A DNA stretch of 64,000 bases, from contig CAMHDJ010000010.1 in assembly GCA_946183915.1 (NCBI GenBank), positions 1-64,000 of the forward strand. The letters are read 5' to 3'. Below are positions 56,220 through 64,000 of the stretch, one piece after another. Each line of letters opens with the position of its first letter. Within the stretch, counting starts at the first letter, position 1. A program made the position numbers and the translations under genes. Under the pieces are notes generated by a model. That model was given only the letters and a program-made list of their open reading frames with translations. It searched no databases and was not told the origin of the DNA. This stretch comes from an uncultured Bacteroidales bacterium (GTDB lineage: Bacteria; Bacteroidota; Bacteroidia; Bacteroidales; P3).

Positions 56220-57482
56220 GTGTACGATGTCATTATCGTAGGCGCCGGCGCCGCCGGGCTGATGGCCGCCGTGACAGCCGCCGAACAAGGCCGGCAAGTG
56301 CTCCTGCTCGAGAAGATGGACCAGGCCGGACGCAAGCTGCGAATCACCGGCAAAGGACGCTGCAACCTCACCAATACCAACCCCTTGCGCGACACCCTGC
56401 CGCACATCGGATCCGACTCGCGCTGGGTTCGTAACGCCTACGGCCGCTTCTTCAACCGCGAACTGATGGACTTCTTCGAGCAGCGCGGCGTGGAACTCAC
56501 CGTGGAACGCGGCAACCGCGTCTACCCCGCCAGCGGCAAAGCCCTCGACATCTTCCTGGCACTCATCAACGACCTTGAGGGACGCGACAACGTCACCATC
56601 CGCAAGAACTGCACCGTCAAGAAGATAGAAACCCTGAACGTCCCCTCGGAGGAGGCCGGCACTCGCCCGCAAGCCACCGCCGTCATCCTGCAGAACGGCG
56701 AGCGCATCGCCTGCCGCCACATCGTCTTGGCCACCGGAGGCCTCTCCTACCCCACCACCGGCTCCACCGGAGCGGGCTACCGCATGGCTAGCGACTTGGG
56801 ACACACAGTGATAGAGCCTGTGCCAGCGCTTGTGGCACTCAGCAGCAGCACCCCCATTCCGGACGACCTCGTAGGATTCCAACTGAAGAATGTCCAGCTT
56901 GCCATCCTGCGCGACGGTGCCGTTGTCTACCAGTCGCCCATCGGCGAAATGACCTTTGTCAACGACGGTCTCTCCGGCCCTATCGTCCTCAGCGCCAGCC
57001 GCTACGCCTCGCGCCCGCTGCATGCCGGCGCCGCACTCACCGCCCGACTCGACCTCAAGCCAGGCCTCACCCCCGACCAGCTGGACCGACGCCTCCAGGC
57101 CGACCTGGCCGCCAACGGCACTCGGGTCTTCAACGACGCCCTGCGACTCTGGCTTCCGGCCGAGTTGATACCGCTCGCACTGAAACAATTACACATCGAA
57201 TACTACAAACGCCTCCACCAAATCAACGGCGAGGAGCGCCGTCGACTCGGCCGATGGCTCAAAGGGGTGGAATTTCCTCTCACCGGCACCCACGACTGGA
57301 ACGAGGCCATCGTCACCCAAGGGGGCGTGGCGCTGAGCGAAGTCAACCCTAAAACAATGGAATCAAAGCTTGTACAAGGCCTTTATCTGGTCGGCGAACT
57401 CCTCGACCTCGATGCCGATACGGGGGGCTACAACCTGCAGCTGGCCTTCTCCACCGGCCACGCTGCCGGTATGGCGGTATAA
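56220..57482 (+). CDS. BaiN/HI0933-type FAD-dependent oxidoreductase
   Basis: The 420-aa flavoprotein has the N-terminal dinucleotide fold VIIVGAGAAGLMAAV, the family-specific KLRITGKGRCNLTN and the C-terminal FAD contact GELLDLDADTGGYNLQLAF. Characterised relatives include BaiN, a bile-acid flavin reductase, but most members are of unknown substrate, so no bile role is claimed. Start codon is GTG at 56220, four bases after the uspA stop; this gives the standard N-terminus. Confidence 0.9.
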   Translation: MYDVIIVGAGAAGLMAAVTAAEQGRQVLLLEKMDQAGRKLRITGKGRCNLTNTNPLRDTLPHIGSDSRWVRNAYGRFFNRELMDFFEQRGVELTVERGNRVYPASGKALDIFLALINDLEGRDNVTIRKNCTVKKIETLNVPSEEAGTRPQATAVILQNGERIACRHIVLATGGLSYPTTGSTGAGYRMASDLGHTVIEPVPALVALSSSTPIPDDLVGFQLKNVQLAILRDGAVVYQSPIGEMTFVNDGLSGPIVLSASRYASRPLHAGAALTARLDLKPGLTPDQLDRRLQADLAANGTRVFNDALRLWLPAELIPLALKQLHIEYYKRLHQINGEERRRLGRWLKGVEFPLTGTHDWNEAIVTQGGVALSEVNPKTMESKLVQGLYLVGELLDLDADTGGYNLQLAFSTGHAAGMAV

Positions 57483-57483
57483 A

Positions 57484-57518
57484 AAGAGGGCGCCTCAACT
57501 CGGTTGAGGCGCCCTCTT
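57484..57518. terminator. Bidirectional terminator
   Basis: A 16-bp perfect stem AAGAGGGCGCCTCAAC/GTTGAGGCGCCCTCTT with loop TCG, between the flavoprotein gene and rpmF. Confidence 0.9.
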
Positions 57519-57541
57519 GTCTTTGGCATCAAGCCGTCACA

Positions 57542-57727
57542 CTACTCCTCGGCACCTTTTTCGATGGCGAGTTTTCCACGGTAGTAGCCGCACTCAGGGC
57601 AAACGTGGTGGTACATGACTTGTGCTCCGCAGTTGCTGCAAGTGGTCAACTGCGCTTTCTCCAACGCATCGTGCGTTCTTCTCTTGGCCGTACGGGTCTG
57701 CGAGAATCTGTGTTTTGGATGTGGCAT
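57542..57727 (-). CDS. rpmF: 50S ribosomal protein L32
   Basis: The 61-aa protein starts MPHPKHRFSQTRTAKRRTHD and has the zinc-binding Cys pairs CSNC and CPEC. It lies 21 bp after the DUF177 gene, the usual pairing in bacteria. Confidence 0.97.
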   Translation of the reverse strand: MPHPKHRFSQTRTAKRRTHDALEKAQLTTCSNCGAQVMYHHVCPECGYYRGKLAIEKGAEE

Positions 57728-57748
57728 ATTATTACTTTTTTTTGTTTA

Positions 57749-58255
57749 TTATTTCAACTTCTTCAGGGCTTCCCAGCGAGGATCAACATAGTCATCGGCA
57801 TGTTCCTGTTCGCCATCGGCAATGTAGCGCGTCATCTCCGGGTCGCATTCTCCGTCGGGGTGTGAGTGCTGAAGCGGGATGCGGACAGCCACATACTCGT
57901 ACAGCCACGGCGTCAGGTCCAACTCAGCGGTGCCCTCGGGTAGGATCACGGTCTCTTCATCATCGCTCGTCTCCGAGTCGCTGAAGCGGATGTTCAGCAC
58001 CTCGTCGCCACTCACCGCGACCATCATCTCTCCCAAACACCGGTCACACTCGGTCCTCACTTCGCCGTTGAAGGCAATAGTGAGCATCGTCACCCGCTCA
58101 TTCTTCTCCATCTTGATGTCAAAATCAACCTTTCCGCCCTTGATTTCTTCATTTTTGAAGCCCTCAAGCACTGCGTCATCCAGCTGCATCCGGTAGGTAT
58201 AAACACCTGATTTCAAGCCGGAGAGGTGTATCTTTCTATCATCAATCTGACCCAT
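57749..58255 (-). CDS. DUF177 (YceD-like) protein
   Basis: The 168-aa protein has the family Cys pair in ECDRCLGEM and the C-terminal DPRWEALKKL motif, which is nearly invariant in DUF177. The family is linked to 23S rRNA accumulation and always sits by rpmF. Start at 58255 (MGQIDDRK) is chosen because upstream ATGs lie before the promoter box. Confidence 0.92.
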   Translation of the reverse strand: MGQIDDRKIHLSGLKSGVYTYRMQLDDAVLEGFKNEEIKGGKVDFDIKMEKNERVTMLTIAFNGEVRTECDRCLGEMMVAVSGDEVLNIRFSDSETSDDEETVILPEGTAELDLTPWLYEYVAVRIPLQHSHPDGECDPEMTRYIADGEQEHADDYVDPRWEALKKLK

Positions 58256-58275
58256 TTTCACACTCCTATTGAGTT

Positions 58276-58285
58276 TGCAAAGATA
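58276..58285 (-). promoter_or_regulatory. DUF177-rpmF promoter
   Basis: TATCTTTGCA on the minus strand; leader about 17 nt. Confidence 0.75.
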
Positions 58286-58389
58286 CGAAGAAAATCCATA
58301 CTGGCAAAAAAAATATTCAAAACGATCGTTTTTTTCTCTCCTGATAGAGGCGAAAAACATTCTTATTTATGTAATTCAGTTTTATTTTG

Positions 58390-58399
58390 TATCTTTGCA
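58390..58399 (+). promoter_or_regulatory. lysE-like gene promoter
   Basis: TATCTTTGCA, with only 17 bp from its end to the ATG at 58417. Confidence 0.75.
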
Positions 58400-58416
58400 C
58401 CGCAAATTTTGCGCAG

Positions 58417-59166
58417 ATGGAGATACTCATAGGCATACTGTGTGGATTGGTTTTGTCGTTGTTTTTCAGCATCGGCCCTTCTTTCTTTGCACTGATACAG
58501 AACAGTATACACTACGGATTCCGCAAGGGAGTAGCCTTTGAAATCGGTGTCAATGGAAGCGACATCATCATTGTGGGCCTGATGCTCACACTGCTGAAAA
58601 ACTTCGATCTGAGCAACATCCTGCACAATCCCTACGTAGCCACCATCGGCGGTACGGTGGTCATTGTGCTCGGCATCGTGTCACTGCTGCGCAAACCCGT
58701 CAAGCGGGAGGGCAAGAAGCTTGTTTTCGAGGGCATCCCTCGCGGCCGCGAACTAGCCATGCAGGGCTTCGCGCTCAACTTCTTCAACCCCACCGTCTGG
58801 CTGTACTGGATCTCCATCATCACCTTCATCACCGCCGAGGTCAACCTCAGCCTTGCCGACCGCTACATCTTCTTTATCAGCCTACTGCTGACCGAGTTGG
58901 GCGTGGGCATCCTCAAATGCCGCCTATCGGCCATGCTGCAGAACATCATGTCGGCCAAACTGATGAACATCATCAACAAAGTGGTGGGAGTGGTCCTGAT
59001 CGGCATCGGTGCCTACCTCATCATCTCGATGCTCGTGCACCGCCGTCACCCCGAGTTGCCAGAGAAGAACAGCAGCGAGAACGCCACCCAGATCATACAG
59101 CGATTCCACAGTATGGGCAAGGATACGTCCGCCCACAAGGGCAGCGATACGCTTTACTTACAATAA
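58417..59166 (+). CDS. LysE-family amino-acid exporter
   Basis: The 249-aa inner-membrane protein has six hydrophobic segments with LysE/RhtB motifs: FFSIGPSFFALIQNSIHYGF near the N-terminus and ALNFFNPTVWLYWISII in the middle. The C-terminal 35 residues are hydrophilic. It is expected to export an amino acid or related metabolite; the substrate is unknown. The last 13 bp overlap the converging leucine-rich-repeat gene. Confidence 0.88.
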   Translation: MEILIGILCGLVLSLFFSIGPSFFALIQNSIHYGFRKGVAFEIGVNGSDIIIVGLMLTLLKNFDLSNILHNPYVATIGGTVVIVLGIVSLLRKPVKREGKKLVFEGIPRGRELAMQGFALNFFNPTVWLYWISIITFITAEVNLSLADRYIFFISLLLTELGVGILKCRLSAMLQNIMSAKLMNIINKVVGVVLIGIGAYLIISMLVHRRHPELPEKNSSENATQIIQRFHSMGKDTSAHKGSDTLYLQ

Positions 59167-60305
59167 CTTACTTTCACCGAAGCCCCGACCGAGGGGAAGC
59201 GAAGCACATAGAGGCCCGCCGCAGGGAGCGGCAGTTGCTGCACCGAGGCAGCCGCACGGACCGTCATCAGCCGGCGACCCATCATGTCGTAGACCTCCAG
59301 TTCCAGGCCTTCCGCATGGCATACCTGCAGGCCGTCGCCAACCACGGCCACCGAAACGAGCGGCGGCAGGTCGCCGATAGCCAGCTGCGGCAGCGGGTTC
59401 GGCAGCGGTTGCGGCATAGGATTGACGGGGACCCACGGCTCGTCGCCGCCACACGAGGCCTCGACGATGGCATAGCGGCTCCAGCCAGAATGGGCGCTAT
59501 AGGCATCGCCGGCGCCGCAAGGCACCACGACGGTCATCGACTGAGGCGCTCCTTCGAAGCTGTCGTCGCCAAGCGTCGGCGGCAGCAGGGCCGCGACCTC
59601 GACCGTATCGAGGGCATAGCACTCCTTGAAGGCGCCCTCGCCGACATGCAGCAGCGAGGCGGGCAACTGGACCTTGGCGATGGTCTGGCAGAAGTAGAAG
59701 GCATTGTTGGCCAGGCCAACGGTGCCCTCGGGCACCGCCACATCGCCCACGATCGAGGGGCTGCCGCGGAGCAGCCAGCCACCGAGCGTCAGCATGACGT
59801 TGTCGATCCAGTTGTCGGGGTTGAAATAATAGGCAGTGCTCTCGAAAGCCGACACGCCGATGCGGACCAGCGAGGTGGGGAGCACGATGGTGTCGAGCGA
59901 GGAGCACATATGGAATGCCATCTGGTCGACACGCTGCACCCCTTCGGCCAGGACGACCGAGGTCAGCATCGTGTCCTCGGCAAAGGCACGTTGTCCCACG
60001 TAGACCACACTGCCGGGGATGCTGACGGCCGTGAGGCCGTAGCACTGCTGGAAGGCGAAGTGGTCGATCGCCGTGACACTGTAGACGGTGCCCTCGTGCG
60101 AGACGGTGGCCGGAATGTCGAGGCGTCCGCTGGGGCGGGTGTAGCCCGACCAGCTCAAAGCAGCCGGAGACACCACCTTGACGGCGGCATCTCCGGTAAC
60201 GGTCAGGTAGATCGTCTGACCCGACGGCACTTCGACGCTGAAGCTGAAGGCGCTGGCCACAGCCGTTGCGGCGACGAAGGCGAGAAGGATCAGCAGCTTT
60301 TTCAT
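59154..60305 (-). CDS. Secreted BspA-like leucine-rich-repeat protein
   Basis: The 383-aa product has a signal peptide (residues 1-19, SAF). Residues about 70-270 are LRR_5/BspA-type repeats (VTAIDHFAFQQCYGLTAVSI, VDQMAFHMCSSLDTIVLPTS, IAKVQLPASLLHVGEGAF). After a Pro-rich linker the last 80 residues (GLELEVYDMMGRRLMTVRA ... PAAGLYVLRF) look like a type IX secretion C-terminal domain, though the final KVVR-like motif is weak. BspA-type LRRs often bind host proteins. It follows mutB by only 7 bp, an odd operon partner. Confidence 0.85.
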   Translation of the reverse strand: MKKLLILLAFVAATAVASAFSFSVEVPSGQTIYLTVTGDAAVKVVSPAALSWSGYTRPSGRLDIPATVSHEGTVYSVTAIDHFAFQQCYGLTAVSIPGSVVYVGQRAFAEDTMLTSVVLAEGVQRVDQMAFHMCSSLDTIVLPTSLVRIGVSAFESTAYYFNPDNWIDNVMLTLGGWLLRGSPSIVGDVAVPEGTVGLANNAFYFCQTIAKVQLPASLLHVGEGAFKECYALDTVEVAALLPPTLGDDSFEGAPQSMTVVVPCGAGDAYSAHSGWSRYAIVEASCGGDEPWVPVNPMPQPLPNPLPQLAIGDLPPLVSVAVVGDGLQVCHAEGLELEVYDMMGRRLMTVRAAASVQQLPLPAAGLYVLRFPSVGASVKVSYCK

Positions 60306-60312
60306 AGCGTCA

Positions 60313-62472
<2,160 letters not shown>

Positions 62473-62512
62473 TATCAGTTTCTTATATTGTTATCGTATC
62501 GTATATTCAACG

Positions 62513-62522
62513 TGCAAATATA
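62513..62522 (-). promoter_or_regulatory. mutB promoter
   Basis: TATATTTGCA on the minus strand; leader about 35 nt. Confidence 0.7.
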
Positions 62523-62597
62523 ACAATAAAATTTGAACTGGCCAAACCTAATTCATCCGTCGGCGAAAAAAGATATTTTCCCTCCCGGTCGACCGGC

Positions 62598-62815
62598 CCG
62601 AAATGCCCATGGTTACTAGGTGGCTCCCTGATGACTCCCTGATGACTCCCTGATGACTCTCTTAAAACCAGCGTGAAATCCTTGCCCTGTCAGCGTTTTG
62701 CAAGTTTTCCAGCATGGTTGACACACTTCCGGAAGGCTAGACGTCTCGTTTAGAACACTTTAAACATGCAAATTAGATCGTGCACGATCTAATTTTTTGA
62801 CTTAAATTAACTTAA
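62598..62815 (+). repeat. 218-bp dispersed repeat, copy 2
   Basis: Same length, order and orientation as 35244-35461, with a perfect 26-bp palindrome at 62770-62795. Differences from copy 1 are scattered single bases; the palindrome is unchanged. Confidence 0.92.
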
Positions 62816-62898
62816 TTCCATTCCGGTTCACAAAGGCATCCCGAGGGTCGAAAACAGGAAACGGAACATTTTTTTTTGCACATGTCAACTTTTCTTCG

Positions 62899-62908
62899 TA
62901 TCTTTGCA
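62899..62908 (+). promoter_or_regulatory. Phosphatase promoter, abutting the start codon
   Basis: TATCTTTGCA, then CC, then ATG: the same spacing as at ruvB. Confidence 0.75.
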
Positions 62909-62910
62909 CC

Positions 62911-63354
62911 ATGAAACGAATACTCTTTGTCTGTCACGGCAACATCTGCCGCAGCCCGATGGCTGAGTTTATTATGAAGAAAATGGTCCGCCAGGCAGGC
63001 CTGGAGGAAGCCTTCGAGATTGCCTCGGCGGCCACCAGCACCGAGGAGCTGGGCAACCCCGTCTACCCCATGGCGCGGCAGGAGCTGGCCATGCACGGCA
63101 TCGGCTGCGCCGGCCACAGCGCCCGCCAGCTCACGCCCGACGACTACCAGCACTTCGACCTTATCCTCGGCATGGACAACGCCAACATCGACAACATCTT
63201 GCGTATCGTCGGCAGCGATCCCGACGGCAAGGTGCGCCTGCTGCTCGACGGCAAGGAGATCGCCGACCCCTGGTACACGCGCAACTTCCGCACCGCCTGG
63301 AACGACATCCACGCCGGCGTCGCCGCACTCTTCGAAAGCCTCAAAGAGAGCTGA
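62911..63354 (+). CDS. Low-molecular-weight protein-tyrosine phosphatase
   Basis: The 147-aa enzyme has the active-site loop VCHGNICRSP (Cys8 to Arg14, CX5R) and the general-acid Asp in ADPWYT. Such phosphatases often act on tyrosine kinases of capsule export, but none is adjacent. Start at 62911 is fixed by the promoter. The next gene overlaps its stop by one base. Confidence 0.94.
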   Translation: MKRILFVCHGNICRSPMAEFIMKKMVRQAGLEEAFEIASAATSTEELGNPVYPMARQELAMHGIGCAGHSARQLTPDDYQHFDLILGMDNANIDNILRIVGSDPDGKVRLLLDGKEIADPWYTRNFRTAWNDIHAGVAALFESLKES

Positions 63355-64000
63355 TGGCCGAGCAACCGATTGACTTTGAGCAAGTCGAAGCCCTCGGCAT
63401 CTCGCGCGAGGCCTACGACGAGGTGCTCGACATCGTGGGGCGCATTCCCACCATGGAAGAACTCTCCACGCTGCTGGCCATGTGGGAGAGCAACGGGCGC
63501 CAGCAGAGCCTCTACGGCTGGCTGCGCGGCCAGCGCCACAGCGTCCAGCGCGACGAATACCTCTACACCGGCTCCGCCGACCACCGCGCCATCCGCGAGC
63601 CGCGCGTCAAAGACTGCCTCGACATCGCGCTGCAGCTGGTAGTGGATAGTGAGAAGTGGGTAGTGGGGAGCACCCGGGGGCAAGCGCTACCCACTACCCA
63701 CTACCCACTATCCACCGGTCTCCTGCTCTACATGGTCGGCAACGTCAGCACCGAGTTCGCCGACAGCGAGTACGCGCGCCGCTGCCTGCACCTGGTCGAC
63801 CAGCCCATGGGGGCCGGCGGCCACGACGAAGACTGCCAGTACATCGAGCTCATCCTCGGCGCCCTGGCCGAGGCCGGAGTCTGCTCCCCCACCCTGCCTA
63901 TTGGTCAGGGTGGCCTCTTCTGCTCGCTGCTGCGCCTCGTCGCCCCGCTGGGCTACGACATCCTCACCCCCCGCGAAGTGCGGCTCGACGCCTTCCTCTT
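63354..64000 (+). CDS. PurL-like protein (partial) with a palindromic repeat insertion
   Basis: The frame runs off the right edge after 215 codons. The N-terminus (EALGISREAYDEVLDIVGRI, PTMEELSTLLAMWES) matches the linker domain of FGAM synthase, where the usual text is ELG.FS.MWSEHCS; here the catalytic-region His and Cys of that segment are absent (SNGRQQS). Later pieces (LLLYMVGNVSTEFADSEYAR, PIGQGGLFCSLLRLVAP) resemble AIR-synthase-type ATP-binding domains. It is therefore probably a Bacteroidales PurL-related paralogue, not PurL itself. About 25 residues (from roughly codon 97) are encoded by a palindromic TAGTGGG repeat inserted in frame. Confidence 0.55.
   Translation, partial: MAEQPIDFEQVEALGISREAYDEVLDIVGRIPTMEELSTLLAMWESNGRQQSLYGWLRGQRHSVQRDEYLYTGSADHRAIREPRVKDCLDIALQLVVDSEKWVVGSTRGQALPTTHYPLSTGLLLYMVGNVSTEFADSEYARRCLHLVDQPMGAGGHDEDCQYIELILGALAEAGVCSPTLPIGQGGLFCSLLRLVAPLGYDILTPREVRLDAFL
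63642..63715. repeat. TAGTGGG palindromic repeat, copy 2, inside a coding sequence
   Basis: Left arm GTGGATAGTG...AGTGGGTAGTGG, right arm three CTACCCA-type heptamers ending CACTATCCAC. The outer ten bases of each arm are perfect complements. It lies in frame within the PurL-like gene and uses codons unlike the flanks. Confidence 0.9.

Noticed and set aside
56220..57482. Bile-acid function for the BaiN-type flavoprotein
   Set aside because: Most family members have unknown substrates, and no other bai gene is nearby.
63354..64000. Bona fide FGAM synthase (purL)
   Set aside because: The conserved WSEHCS segment is replaced (WESNGRQQS), so the enzyme call is not supported from the visible part.

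Overview
The window comes from a GC-rich (about 60%) member of the Bacteroidales. The evidence is the promoter type (a TAnnTTTG box, usually TATCTTTGCA, just ahead of most transcription units), type IX secretion C-terminal domains on three secreted proteins, Bacteroidetes-specific families (DUF3109, DUF3857 transglutaminases, an HU-like/SPOR protein, Rpb6-like omega) and the order bamD-rpoZ-coaBC. An [FeFe]-hydrogenase maturase (hydG) and methylmalonyl-CoA mutase point to an anaerobic fermenter of gut or rumen type. The species cannot be named from the sequence alone. The window is chromosomal; I see no phage, insertion sequence, CRISPR array or rRNA operon.

Layout. 1-7.2 kb: a LysM protein running off the left edge, guaA, a GtrA-like membrane protein, ribosomal protein L31, a lipoprotein glutathione peroxidase, a secreted C1 peptidase, an AlkZ-like protein and a flavin reductase. 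7.2-9.6 kb: an AT-richer accessory patch with a structured leader, two unfamiliar genes and an array of 42-bp hairpins before an AraC-like gene. 9.6-19 kb: htpG, a secreted triple zinc-ribbon protein with a LuxR-type regulator, mgtC and rsmI, then a five-gene leftward operon (dNK, kdsB, SPOR protein, trmB, yebC). 19-30 kb: two rightward operons, nadC-brkB-RNA methylase-queG and bamD-rpoZ-coaBC-lytic transglycosylase-uvrA. 30-35 kb: a leftward unit with a large T9SS cargo protein, a two-component pair and a thioesterase. 35-43 kb: a rightward operon of outer-membrane protein, HerA-like ATPase, M16 peptidase, potassium channel, dehydrogenase, DUF3109 and lspA, ending in tRNA-Phe. 43-64 kb: a hydrogenase regulator with hydG, a porin-like protein, luxS-mtnN (AI-2/SAM recycling), an orphan histidine kinase, three secreted proteins, ruvB, uspA with a flavoprotein, rpmF-DUF177, a LysE exporter, a leucine-rich-repeat protein with mutB, a tyrosine phosphatase and a PurL-like gene cut by the right edge.

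The most unusual content is non-coding. Six intergenic arrays repeat a GCATC core almost exactly every 11 bp (53 units in all, one step of 12). Other intergenic arrays with unrelated units (GACTCCCTGAT, ACCCTACCAAC/TTGGTATAGAC) share the same 11-bp step. There is also a 218-bp dispersed element ending in a perfect 26-bp palindrome, a 150-bp nested palindrome, and two repeat insertions that sit in frame inside protein-coding genes (63.6 kb and 40.9 kb). These repeats, the hairpin array at 8.8-9.0 kb and the leaders at 7.3 kb and 45.0 kb are the best candidates for something undescribed.

All functional calls rest on motif and family recognition by eye; no database search was run.
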